Shown piece by piece: positions 35,014 through 43,702 of a DNA stretch of 64,000 bases. Both the position numbers and the translations under genes were made by a program. Source of the DNA: Tenacibaculum pelagium (GTDB lineage Bacteria; Bacteroidota; Bacteroidia; Flavobacteriales; Flavobacteriaceae). Every line of letters starts with the position of its first letter. The stretch's first letter is position 1. The stretch spans positions 310,001-374,000 of the forward strand of contig NZ_JACGLS010000001.1 in assembly GCF_014062345.1 (NCBI RefSeq), in the 5' to 3' direction. A model generated the notes under the pieces. It saw only the letters and a list, made by a program, of their open reading frames with translations. It was not told where the DNA came from and did no database searches.

Positions 35014-35790
35014 ATGGAAATTTTCTTACAACCCGATACTTGGGGTGCTTTAGTAACCTTAACATTTTTAGAAATCGTTTTAGGTATTGATAACATTATT
35101 TTTATATCAATCGCTGCGAATAAGTTACCAGAAAATCAACAAAAAAAAGCAACTAATATTGGTTTGGTACTAGCTATGTTGCTACGTATTGTGCTATTAT
35201 TTGGTATTTCTTTACTTATTGCCATGAATGCTCCTTTATTTCACATAGACCTATCTTGGTTTAAAGCTGGAATTACTGGACAGGCTTTAATTTTATTTGC
35301 TGGAGGACTTTTTCTATTATATAAAAGCACCAAAGAAATTCACCATAAAGTAGAAGGTCAAGAGGAAGACTCTAATGATGGAAAACCTAAAAAAGGATAT
35401 ACTCTTACGCAAGCTATTATTCAAATCACTTTAATTAATATCGTATTCTCTTTCGATTCTATTTTAACTGCCGTTGGTATGACAAATGGTGTTGAAGGTG
35501 CTATGATTATTATGATTACTTCTGTAGTTTTATCAATGATAATTATGATGTTATTTGCTAATCCGGTTGGCAAGTTTGTAAATAAACACCCAACTATACA
35601 AATGTTAGGGTTATCATTCTTAATATTAATCGGGTTTATGTTGATTGCTGAGAGTGCTCACTTATCGCATGCGGTATTATTTGGTGAAGAAATGGGAACC
35701 ATTCCTAAAGGGTATTTATACTTTGCAATTACTTTCTCTTTATTAGTAGAAATGTTAAATATGAAAATGAGAGGAAATTCTAAAAAATAA
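35014..35790 (+). CDS. TerC-family membrane protein (metal-ion exporter type)
   Basis: 258 residues, about seven transmembrane helices. The two conserved acidic motifs of the family are present: LTFLEIVLGIDNIIFIS near residue 18 and NIVFSFDSILTAVGM near 145. Members export Mn2+ (Alx/MeeY type) during alkaline or metal stress, or load secreted enzymes with Mn. The longer cytoplasmic loop (about 110-130) is rich in charged residues. It is the last gene of the purB transcript and ends at a hairpin. Confidence 0.88.
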   Translation: MEIFLQPDTWGALVTLTFLEIVLGIDNIIFISIAANKLPENQQKKATNIGLVLAMLLRIVLLFGISLLIAMNAPLFHIDLSWFKAGITGQALILFAGGLFLLYKSTKEIHHKVEGQEEDSNDGKPKKGYTLTQAIIQITLINIVFSFDSILTAVGMTNGVEGAMIIMITSVVLSMIIMMLFANPVGKFVNKHPTIQMLGLSFLILIGFMLIAESAHLSHAVLFGEEMGTIPKGYLYFAITFSLLVEMLNMKMRGNSKK

Positions 35791-35818
35791 CATTAAGAAA
35801 ACTTTAATAATTAAAAAA

Positions 35819-35860
35819 CAAAGACTTGATAGCTTAATAACTATTAGGTCTTTGTTTTTT
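35819..35860 (+). terminator. Terminator after terC
   Basis: CAAAGACTTGATAG / CTATTAGGTCTTTG, a 14-base-pair stem with two G-U pairs and an 8-base loop, then T7. It ends three bases before the -7 element of the next operon. Confidence 0.85.
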
Positions 35861-35863
35861 TCA

Positions 35864-35871
35864 TACATTTG
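35864..35871 (+). promoter_or_regulatory. -7 promoter element for second His-rich/receptor operon (TACATTTG)
   Basis: Perfect TAnnTTTG, 11 bases between its end and the ATG at 35883. Confidence 0.65.
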
Positions 35872-35882
35872 TGCTACAATTT

Positions 35883-36203
35883 ATGTTTAGTATAAAAAGA
35901 CATATTGCCCTTCTAAGTATTTTGATATTGCTGCTACCTTCAGCAATACTATTCGCGCATACTTTTGAAAACCATAAACATACTGTTTGTTCATCTACAA
36001 ATGAACATCACTTTCATGAGCAAGAATTAGATTGTTCTATATTGAATTTTAATTTTGAAGTTTTTTCACTCGATTTTAATTCAGAATACAATTTAATACA
36101 TATTGCTTATTTTAAAACTCGATTTAACTTACAACCGCAATTTATTCCGGTTCATCATGTTGTAAAAACCCTACCTAGAGGACCTCCTTTTAATTTAATT
36201 TAG
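35883..36203 (+). CDS. Small exported His-rich protein, second copy of the theme
   Basis: 106 residues from ATG 35883; the GTG at 35871 overlaps the -7 element. Signal peptide (about 1-25, AILFA-H), then a His-rich stretch HTFENHKHTVCSSTNEHHFH with two cysteines nearby, a beta segment, and a C-terminal LPRGPPFNLI. Size and layout match the protein at 28812. It lies 35 bases ahead of a TonB receptor gene in one operon with a surface lipoprotein. A metal-binding periplasmic accessory role is inferred from the His/Cys content and position. Confidence 0.7.
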   Translation: MFSIKRHIALLSILILLLPSAILFAHTFENHKHTVCSSTNEHHFHEQELDCSILNFNFEVFSLDFNSEYNLIHIAYFKTRFNLQPQFIPVHHVVKTLPRGPPFNLI

Positions 36204-36238
36204 TTATCACATAAATTAAATTAAAAATAAAATCTTAA

Positions 36239-38647
36239 ATGAAATCAAAACGTATCATTTTGATTTTTTTACTGTTACTAAGTTTTAGTAAAGTAAAAAG
36301 TCAGAATTGTAACTACACATTTTCTGGTTTGGTAGAAGATTTCCATGATAAATCTCCAATAGTTGGTGCTACTGTTTATATAAAGAACCAAAACAAATAC
36401 ACCACAACTAATTTTGAAGGAAAATTTTCATTACCAAAAACATGTGCTGGTAAAATTATAGTCGAAATATCTCACGTTGCTTGCGACCCTCTAATTTTTG
36501 AATTAAACATTACTAAAGATGTTTATAAAATTATTGATTTAGAGCACCATGAAGAAGAATTAAATGAAGTTAATGTAAAAGGAGCTATTGGTTTAAAAAC
36601 TAAAACAGCCCAAGAAACTTTAATTAAAACACAAACATTAGAAAAGTTTAGTGACGCTTCTTTAGGTGATGCTTTAAAAAACATCACTGGGGTTTCATCT
36701 ATAAACACCGGTAATAGTATTGTTAAACCAGTAATTAACGGTTTAAACGGTAGTAGAGTTCTTGTTTCTTTCAATAATGTTAGACTTCAAGACCAAGAAT
36801 GGGGAATTGAACACGCACCTAATATAGATGTTAACGCTGCTAAAACTATTTCAGTTATTAAAGGAGCCAATGCATTACAATATGGTGGTGATGCTATTGG
36901 TGGCGTTGTAATTATAAACCCTATTAAAAGTACTATTAATAAAGATACTTTATACGGAAAGAGTATAATTTCTCAGCAAACCAATGGTCGTTTATTTTCT
37001 GCAACTTCAAATTTAAATAAAAGTTTTAAAAGTGGGTGGTTTATTAATGGTCAAGCATCATTTAAAAGAGCTGGAGATTTTGAAGCTGCAAACTATAATT
37101 TAACAAATACCGGAATCAATTCAAAAGCTTTTACCTTTAATGCTGGTAAAAAAGAATTCGAAAAAGGTTTTGAATTATTTTACAGCTACCTAACTAATGA
37201 AATAGGTATTTTAAGAGCATCCCATTTTGGTAATATAGCTGATTTAGTTGATGCAATTGAAAGCCCAGTACCTCTTTTTATTAATAACTTTAGCTATGAT
37301 ATTGATAATCCTAAGCAAGATGTAACACATCACTTATTAAAAGCTGCTTATTATAAAAGATTTAAAGGTTTTGGTAAACTATCATTACAATACGATTTTC
37401 AATCTAACAACAGATTAGAGTTTGATAGAAGAATTGGAGATAGAAAAAATTTACAAGCAGTAGACTTAGATTTAACTACTCATAACTTTAAAGCTGATTT
37501 TAATTTAGATGCAGATCCAGATCATGTTTATAAATTCGGAATTAATGGGTTATATCAAAATAATTTTCCAGACCCTATTACAGAAGTTAGAAGATTAATA
37601 CCCGATTATGATAAACTTAGTTTTGGTGCTTATGCAATTGCTAATTTAAAATTTGACGATATGATCTTATCTGGAGGAATTCGATACGATTTAGAGCATA
37701 TTAATGCAAAGAAGTTTTATCTACAAAGTAGATGGGATAATTTGAATTATCAAAATGATTTTAGTAGTATAATAATAGATCCTAATGCACCAGGTTCTCA
37801 ACTTTTAACAAATCCAAAATTTACATATAATAATATTTCTACATCATTAGGGTTGACTTATAATCTTAATGATACGAATTCATTTATTATTAACTATGGT
37901 TTGGCTAATAGAGCTCCTAATCCTTCTGAATTGTTTAGTGATGGTTTACATCATTCAGCTGCAAGAATAGAAATAGGAGATTTACGTATGAAAACAGAAA
38001 CATCTAATAGATTTTCTGCCACATATGCTTACAATAATAACAAGTTGAATATTGTTGTTGAAGGATTTTATAATCATATTAAAGATTTTATTTATATAGA
38101 ACCAACTGGTGATGAAGATACCAATAGAGGTGCTTTCCCAGTATGGACTTATAAACAAGTTAATGCACAGTTATTTGGGTTTGATACTAATATAGCATAT
38201 CAACCAACAGATAACTTTCTACTAACTAACAAAAGTTCACTTTTAAAAGGAAGAGATTTATCAGGTAATAGACCGTTGATAGATATCCCTCCTTTTAAAA
38301 CAGTAACTTCTCTAGTTTTTAAAAAAGAAAACTGGAACAATTTTTACGCTTCTATAGAAAGCGAATACAATGCTAAACAAAATGAGTATCCTAACAATAA
38401 TTTTGAGGCTTTTTTGCCACTTGAAAATCGTTTTGTACTTGTAGATATTAGCACTCCCCCATCAGCATATCATGTATTAAATTTTTCTACAGGATTTGAT
38501 TTTAATATGTCTAAAACAAATTTTAATTTAAATTTTTCGATAGATAATGTTTTAAATAAAAGCTATAGAAATTATTTAAATAGATTAAGATATTTTGCTG
38601 ATGACCTTGGAAGAAATTTTAAAATTCAATTAAAAATTAATTATTAA
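36239..38647 (+). CDS. TonB-dependent outer-membrane receptor
   Basis: 802 residues. Signal peptide (about 1-21, SKVKSQ), carboxypeptidase-regulatory-like domain (about 25-110, with VGATVYIKNQNKYTTTNFEG), plug (about 120-230, DALKNITGVSSINTGNSIVK and NALQYGGDAIGGVVIINP) and a C-terminal barrel ending in an aromatic (KINY). The barrel has the segment FSDGLHHSAARIE typical of the receptors that go with the lipoprotein encoded next. It takes up a ligand across the outer membrane. A metal or metal complex is a reasonable guess because of the neighbouring His-rich protein. There is no SusD partner. Confidence 0.9.
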   Translation: MKSKRIILIFLLLLSFSKVKSQNCNYTFSGLVEDFHDKSPIVGATVYIKNQNKYTTTNFEGKFSLPKTCAGKIIVEISHVACDPLIFELNITKDVYKIIDLEHHEEELNEVNVKGAIGLKTKTAQETLIKTQTLEKFSDASLGDALKNITGVSSINTGNSIVKPVINGLNGSRVLVSFNNVRLQDQEWGIEHAPNIDVNAAKTISVIKGANALQYGGDAIGGVVIINPIKSTINKDTLYGKSIISQQTNGRLFSATSNLNKSFKSGWFINGQASFKRAGDFEAANYNLTNTGINSKAFTFNAGKKEFEKGFELFYSYLTNEIGILRASHFGNIADLVDAIESPVPLFINNFSYDIDNPKQDVTHHLLKAAYYKRFKGFGKLSLQYDFQSNNRLEFDRRIGDRKNLQAVDLDLTTHNFKADFNLDADPDHVYKFGINGLYQNNFPDPITEVRRLIPDYDKLSFGAYAIANLKFDDMILSGGIRYDLEHINAKKFYLQSRWDNLNYQNDFSSIIIDPNAPGSQLLTNPKFTYNNISTSLGLTYNLNDTNSFIINYGLANRAPNPSELFSDGLHHSAARIEIGDLRMKTETSNRFSATYAYNNNKLNIVVEGFYNHIKDFIYIEPTGDEDTNRGAFPVWTYKQVNAQLFGFDTNIAYQPTDNFLLTNKSSLLKGRDLSGNRPLIDIPPFKTVTSLVFKKENWNNFYASIESEYNAKQNEYPNNNFEAFLPLENRFVLVDISTPPSAYHVLNFSTGFDFNMSKTNFNLNFSIDNVLNKSYRNYLNRLRYFADDLGRNFKIQLKINY

Positions 38648-38659
38648 AAAAACACAAAA

Positions 38660-39220
38660 ATGAAACATATTAAATTATTAGCCGTATTATTTATTTCAGC
38701 ATTAACTATTACTTCTTGTTCAGATGATGATCCAGTAGTAATAAATGAAGAAGAAGTAATTACTACGATGACTATTGAGTTAACACCTAATGGTGGTGGT
38801 GATAAAGTAACTTTACAAAGTAAAGATGCTGACGGAGAAGGACCAACTGCTCCTGTTGTTACTGGTGGTACTTTAGCTGCTAATACAACTTATACTGGTG
38901 TAATCACCTTATTAAATGAGTTAGAAAGCCCTGCTGAAAACATTACAGAGGAAGTTGCTGAAGAAGCAGATGAACATCAATTTTTTTATAGCTCAAACGG
39001 AGTTTCTGGTACCTTTACTTATGCTGGGACAAACGATTCGAATGGTAATCCAGTAGGTATTAATTTTACTGTTACTACAGGAAGTGCTGGCACTGGAGCT
39101 TATGTTGTTACATTAAGACATGAGCCTAATAAAAGTGCAAGTGGTGTAAAAGAAGGAAACATTGCTAATGCTGGTGGAGAAACTGATATTCAAGTTAGCT
39201 TCCCTATTACTGTACAGTAA
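38660..39220 (+). CDS. Surface lipoprotein paired with the TonB receptor
   Basis: 186 residues. Signal with Cys20 followed by SDDD, which fits the lipoprotein export signal that sends flavobacterial lipoproteins to the cell surface. The mature part is a beta-sandwich-like domain with TPNGGGDKVTLQSKDADGEG, an acidic segment EEVAEEADEHQFFY and VTLRHEPNKSASG. It starts 12 bases after the receptor stop, so the pair is one operon. I recall this family next to such receptors in many Flavobacteriia. A ligand-capture role is inferred. The acidic/His segment could bind metal. Confidence 0.75.
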   Translation: MKHIKLLAVLFISALTITSCSDDDPVVINEEEVITTMTIELTPNGGGDKVTLQSKDADGEGPTAPVVTGGTLAANTTYTGVITLLNELESPAENITEEVAEEADEHQFFYSSNGVSGTFTYAGTNDSNGNPVGINFTVTTGSAGTGAYVVTLRHEPNKSASGVKEGNIANAGGETDIQVSFPITVQ

Positions 39221-39252
39221 TTTAAATAATATTGTGAAAAATTAAGTTATAA

Positions 39253-39283
39253 GAAACTCCCCAAATTGGGGAGTTTTCTTTTT
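39253..39283. terminator. bidirectional terminator lipoprotein/msrA
   Basis: AAACTCCCC-AAATT-GGGGAGTTT followed by TCTTTTT, between convergent genes. Confidence 0.88.
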
Positions 39284-39312
39284 ATATAAACAAACTTTAA
39301 CTTAATAAAGTT

Positions 39313-39969
39313 TTAATGCTTTTCTTTTTTAAGCAATTCAGGAAACTTTTTCTTAAAACGATTTAATCTAGGAATCGATACATTTCTTACATAAGGATTA
39401 TTAGGATGCAATCGCTCATAATTTTGATGATAATCCTCTGCAGGATAAAACTTTGTTAACTTAGTTACTTCAGTTGCTATTTTCCCTTTATAAATTTCTT
39501 TATTTAACTTCTTAATGGTTCTGTCAATAATTTCTTTTTCATTGTTATTATTATAAAATGCGATAGATCTATATTGACTTCCATAATCTGGATGCTGTCC
39601 GTTTTTAGTTGTAGGATTATGCGATCCGTAATAAACATCTACCAATGTTTGAAAACTTACTATTTTCGGATTATAATAAACCGCAACCGTTTCAGAGTGC
39701 CCTGTTCTACCAGTTCCTATTTTCTGATAGGTTGGATTATTAGTATGTCCGCCTGCATAACCAGAAATTGCTTCCTCTACACCTCTTACACTTTCAAAAA
39801 TAGCTTCAACACACCAAAAGCATCCACTTGCAAAATAAGCTACTTTCAAATCTTTTTCTTGACCAATATTCATAGCCCTTTCTTTATCTTTATTACTATT
39901 ATTTACTTTTACAAATGAAAAAGTTAGCAAAGCAATTGTTATTAAAATAACAGATCGTAATATTCTCAT
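39313..39969 (-). CDS. msrA: Exported peptide-methionine (S)-S-oxide reductase
   Basis: 218 residues. The catalytic motif YFASGCFWCVEAIFESVRG lies near residue 50, the substrate-binding region is SGYAGG, and a later AEDYHQNYE is the conserved Tyr/His segment. It reduces the S-epimer of methionine sulphoxide. A 20-residue hydrophobic N-terminus (ILRSVILITIALLTFSFV) precedes the domain, so the enzyme is probably exported or anchored in the periplasm, where a thioredoxin-like donor would be required. It is a single gene and not fused to MsrB. Confidence 0.93.
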   Translation of the reverse strand: MRILRSVILITIALLTFSFVKVNNSNKDKERAMNIGQEKDLKVAYFASGCFWCVEAIFESVRGVEEAISGYAGGHTNNPTYQKIGTGRTGHSETVAVYYNPKIVSFQTLVDVYYGSHNPTTKNGQHPDYGSQYRSIAFYNNNNEKEIIDRTIKKLNKEIYKGKIATEVTKLTKFYPAEDYHQNYERLHPNNPYVRNVSIPRLNRFKKKFPELLKKEKH

Positions 39970-40055
39970 ATATTATATACTTTTTTAAGTTGGTCGTACT
40001 AATAACTATGTACATACAATTGTTTACAACTTTAATCTTTCCTTAAGAAATTTGT

Positions 40056-40086
40056 TTGCGTGTTGTAATTCGGTTTTCTATTTTTG
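40056..40086 (+). promoter_or_regulatory. dnaX promoter (TTG-N20-TATTTTTG)
   Basis: TTG at 40056-40058, 20 bases, then TATTTTTG at 40079-40086; both Bacteroidota elements at accepted spacing. The -7 surroundings match those of purB over 16 bases. Confidence 0.7.
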
Positions 40087-40108
40087 TTCATGTAAACTAC
40101 AATAATTA

Positions 40109-41806
40109 ATGGAGCATTTTATAGTATCAGCGCGTAAATATCGTCCTCAAAATTTTGAAGACGTGGTTGGCCAACAAGCCATCACCAATACGTTAGAAAA
40201 TGCTATAAAAAATAACCATTTAGCACAAGCTTTATTATTTACCGGGCCTCGTGGAGTTGGTAAAACTTCGTGTGCTCGTATTTTAGCTAAGAGAATAAAT
40301 CAAGAAGATGCAACGAATGCTGACGAAGATTTTGCTTTTAATATTTTTGAATTAGATGCCGCGTCAAATAACTCGGTTGATGATATTCGTAATTTAACTG
40401 ATCAGGTTCGTATTCCGCCTCAAACTGGTAAATACAAAGTTTATATTATTGATGAGGTTCACATGCTTTCGCAAGCAGCTTTTAATGCTTTTTTAAAGAC
40501 TTTAGAAGAACCACCTGCTCATGCGATTTTTATTTTAGCAACAACAGAGAAACATAAAATAATTCCTACGATTTTATCTCGTTGTCAAATTTTTGATTTT
40601 AAACGAATAGGTGTTTTAGATGCTAAAAATTATTTAAAATCTATTGCTGAAAAAGAACAGATTACTGCTGATGATGATGCTTTACATATTATAGCTCAAA
40701 AAGCTGATGGAGCAATGCGTGATGCTTTATCAATTTTTGATAGAGTGGTTAGTTTTTCTGGTAATAATTTAACTCGTGAAGCCGTTACTCAAAACCTAAA
40801 TGTTTTAGATTATGATGTATATTTTAATATGACTGATTTATTGTTAGAAAACAAAATACCAGAAGTATTAATGGCCTTTAACGATGTCTTGAGCAAAGGG
40901 TTTGAAGGACATCACTTTATTAACGGATTAGCTTCTCATTTTAGAGATTTATTAGTGGCTAAAGATACTGCTACAGTTGCCTTGTTAGAAGTTGGAGATA
41001 ATACCAAAAAAAAATACTTAGAGCAAGCTAGTAAAGCAAACATGCAGTTTTTATTACAAGCTATTGATAAGGCTAATGATTGTGATTTAAAGTACCGAGG
41101 TAGTAAAAACCAACGTTTATTGGTAGAACTTACCATAATGCAAATAGCCTCTATCACTTTTGATGGAGCAAAAAAAAAATCTAGCAACTACATAATTCCT
41201 GCTACTTTTTTTACTTCTTTATCCCCTACTGTAAAAAAACAAGTAGTAGTAAATAAAACTGTTCAAACTCCAAAAGAGGTTTCGGTTACCCCAAAAATTG
41301 CTGAAATAAAAACAGAAGTTGCCAAACCTATTTTAAAGAATATAAAACGTCGTACTTCTGCGCTGTCATTAAAAAGTATTCATCAAAAAAAAGAAATTAA
41401 AAGCACTTTAGATGAAGAAGAAAATTACGACAATCACCCAAGAACTCCTTTTACTCAGGAGCAACTAGAGGCTTCTTGGAAAAAGTACTTTTTTAAACTT
41501 CAAGAAGAAGGAGAGAAAAGTATTGCAGCAGTAATTGCTTCAAACACACCACTTTTAGGTGCTAATTTTGAAATACAATTTTCACTTCCTAGTGATTTCA
41601 TGAAAGCTCAGTTAGAAAAAGGAAAACCTAAATTATTACGTTTTTTAAGAGAACAATTTAATAATTATGGTCTTCAAATTAACGTTGTAGTAAATGAAAC
41701 TGTTGAAAAAAAGTTTGCCTATACACCTAATGAAAAGTATGAAAAATTAAAGGAGAAAAATCCTTTAATTGAGAAACTAAAAAATACGTTTGGATTAGAC
41801 CTCTAA
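40109..41806 (+). CDS. dnaX: DNA polymerase III subunit tau (gamma/tau)
   Basis: 565 residues. Clamp-loader ATPase: Walker A GPRGVGKTS near residue 47, YIIDEVHMLSQAAFNAFLKTLEEPP (Walker B and sensor) near 115, ATTEKHKIIPTILSRC with the SRC arginine finger near 155. Domain III ends near residue 355. The C-terminal 200 residues (Lys-rich link, then a domain) correspond to tau. Two points differ from E. coli: the four-cysteine zinc module after Walker A is missing (the chain runs ARILAKRINQEDATNADEDF), and codons 354-357 contain a run of ten A. The 3' end overlaps the convergent antiporter gene by four bases. Confidence 0.95.
   Translation: MEHFIVSARKYRPQNFEDVVGQQAITNTLENAIKNNHLAQALLFTGPRGVGKTSCARILAKRINQEDATNADEDFAFNIFELDAASNNSVDDIRNLTDQVRIPPQTGKYKVYIIDEVHMLSQAAFNAFLKTLEEPPAHAIFILATTEKHKIIPTILSRCQIFDFKRIGVLDAKNYLKSIAEKEQITADDDALHIIAQKADGAMRDALSIFDRVVSFSGNNLTREAVTQNLNVLDYDVYFNMTDLLLENKIPEVLMAFNDVLSKGFEGHHFINGLASHFRDLLVAKDTATVALLEVGDNTKKKYLEQASKANMQFLLQAIDKANDCDLKYRGSKNQRLLVELTIMQIASITFDGAKKKSSNYIIPATFFTSLSPTVKKQVVVNKTVQTPKEVSVTPKIAEIKTEVAKPILKNIKRRTSALSLKSIHQKKEIKSTLDEEENYDNHPRTPFTQEQLEASWKKYFFKLQEEGEKSIAAVIASNTPLLGANFEIQFSLPSDFMKAQLEKGKPKLLRFLREQFNNYGLQINVVVNETVEKKFAYTPNEKYEKLKEKNPLIEKLKNTFGLDL
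41170..41184 (+). promoter_or_regulatory. Candidate slippage site in dnaX (A10 then TCTAG)
   Basis: Ten A residues at 41170-41179 follow GC and precede TCTAG. A shift to -1 reads ATC TAG at once. A shift to +1 reads four sense codons and a TAA at 41193. Either would give a gamma-like product of about 358-361 residues, ending at the boundary of the clamp-loader core. Confidence 0.5.
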
Positions 41807-43620
41807 AACTCTATTTTCTTACCTAAATAAATAATACTATTATCTCCATTAATTGAAGCTACATTAAGCTCAGGAATTACCTCGATAGTGTTGTTGTTCT
41901 TAACAAATAAAGGAATCGATTTTAATTCACTATTAATCAAATCAAGTTTATTTTTAAAGTCCTCTTTAGAAGTTACTAATACCTCGTTAACATTAGGATA
42001 GTCTCTAGCACTCTCGTTTAAATTAATATAATCATCATTAGGCGTAAACAATACATCTTCATTCTCAGAGATTTTATTTTTCACTTCATTTAAACTTGCC
42101 AATCTATAGTTTCCTTTTTCACCATAGATTTCAGAAAACTGATTGATTGCGTATTTATTTACTTCATCACTTCCTGTCATTGCTATTAAATACCCTACAT
42201 CATTCAGTTCTGCATTATCATCTAAAGAATCATTGTAAATATCAATATCAAAAGCTTCTATACCATTGTTTCTAGCTTTTTCAATATAACTCTTATTTTG
42301 ATCTAGTAATACTACTCTTCTACCATTATTCATTAAGTATTTTGCTATAACTCTAGCCGCATCAGAAGCTCCTATAATTGCAATTGATTCTGAACTCTTT
42401 AAAAATACACCTACAACTTTTGCAAACATTCTTGCAGTAGTGGCGTTCAATAAAACAGTACCTAATACAATCATAAACACTAAAGGCGTAATATACTCTG
42501 CTCCTGCTACTCCTTGCTTCATCAATTTGGTACCAAATAATGAAGCTATACCAGCTGCAACAATACCTCTAGGGCCTACCCAACTAATAAATAATTTTTC
42601 ATTTAATTTTAAGGTAGAATTATGAGTACTTAAAAAAACGGATAAAGGCCTTACTACTAAAATTACAATTGCAAAAAGTGCTAATGCTTTCCAATTAAAA
42701 ATTAGCATTAACTCACTAATATTCATATTAGCTGCAAGTAAAATAAATAAAATTGAAATTAGTAATACCGATAACGATTCTTTAAAATATAATAGCTCAT
42801 CTAAGCTTTTTAAATTGCTATTCGCTATTACCATACCCATTACTACTACTGATAATAATCCTGATTCGTGAGCAAATAAATCTGACAGTACAAATACAAA
42901 TAACACTAACGATAACGAAACCACATTTAGTAAATAATGAGGAACTAATTTTTTATTGATAATAAAAATCAATCCATGTGCAAAGGTGAATCCAAAGGTT
43001 AATCCGAAAAGTAAAATTTTACCAAACTCTATTAACGCAGTTTTTGTAAAACCACTTCCCCCACCAACACTAATAAATTCAAAAACTAGTACAGCTGCTA
43101 ATGCACCAATAGGATCAATTAAAATACCTTCCCATTTTAATACAGCAGCTACATCCTTCTTTAAAGGAATATTCCTTAGAATCGGAGAAATTACTGTAGG
43201 CCCCGTTACAATGATTAATGCAGAGAATAACAAAGAAATTTCCCATCCTAAGCCTAATAAGTAATGAGTAACTATTCCTGATACAACAAAAGTTACTGCC
43301 GAACCAAGTGTAATAAGCTTAGTAATTACTGGCCCAACTGTAGTTATTTCGCTTTTCTTCAACGTTAACCCTCCTTCAAAAAGAATAATACTAATTGCAA
43401 GTGACACAAAATAAAATAATCCATCTCCAGGAAACAATCCTTTTGTACCATTCCATATAGGTTCAATCCATTTACTTCCATCAGAACTTAAAAACTCTGC
43501 TGCAATCGGACCAACAAACAAACCTATTAATATTAAAGGCAAAATTGCGGGGATTTTAAACTTCCACGCAAACCATTGTGCTAAAATTCCTAAAATAATA
43601 ATACCTGCCAGTTCTACCAT
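41803..43620 (-). CDS. CPA1/NhaP-type cation:proton antiporter with TrkA-N domain
   Basis: 605 residues. About 12 transmembrane helices (residues 1-405) with LILIGLFVGPIAAEFL and ILIDPIGALAAVLVFE (the ion-binding ND/DP region of the CPA1 antiporters, Asp near 165), then a Rossmann-like TrkA-N domain (about 410-530, IAIIGASDAARVIAKYLMNNGRRVVLLD broken at the glycines). It probably exchanges Na+ or K+ for protons under control of NAD(H) or another nucleotide. It is divergent from a UspA-SulP operon, which may share pH or ion-homeostasis tasks. Confidence 0.88.
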   Translation of the reverse strand: MVELAGIIILGILAQWFAWKFKIPAILPLILIGLFVGPIAAEFLSSDGSKWIEPIWNGTKGLFPGDGLFYFVSLAISIILFEGGLTLKKSEITTVGPVITKLITLGSAVTFVVSGIVTHYLLGLGWEISLLFSALIIVTGPTVISPILRNIPLKKDVAAVLKWEGILIDPIGALAAVLVFEFISVGGGSGFTKTALIEFGKILLFGLTFGFTFAHGLIFIINKKLVPHYLLNVVSLSLVLFVFVLSDLFAHESGLLSVVVMGMVIANSNLKSLDELLYFKESLSVLLISILFILLAANMNISELMLIFNWKALALFAIVILVVRPLSVFLSTHNSTLKLNEKLFISWVGPRGIVAAGIASLFGTKLMKQGVAGAEYITPLVFMIVLGTVLLNATTARMFAKVVGVFLKSSESIAIIGASDAARVIAKYLMNNGRRVVLLDQNKSYIEKARNNGIEAFDIDIYNDSLDDNAELNDVGYLIAMTGSDEVNKYAINQFSEIYGEKGNYRLASLNEVKNKISENEDVLFTPNDDYINLNESARDYPNVNEVLVTSKEDFKNKLDLINSELKSIPLFVKNNNTIEVIPELNVASINGDNSIIYLGKKIEF

Positions 43621-43702
43621 AGTTAATTTTTTAAGTAAAAAGTACTCTTCTTTAAATTAGAATAATTATTCTATCTTCGAAAGCTTAAAAATAAACAATA
43701 TT

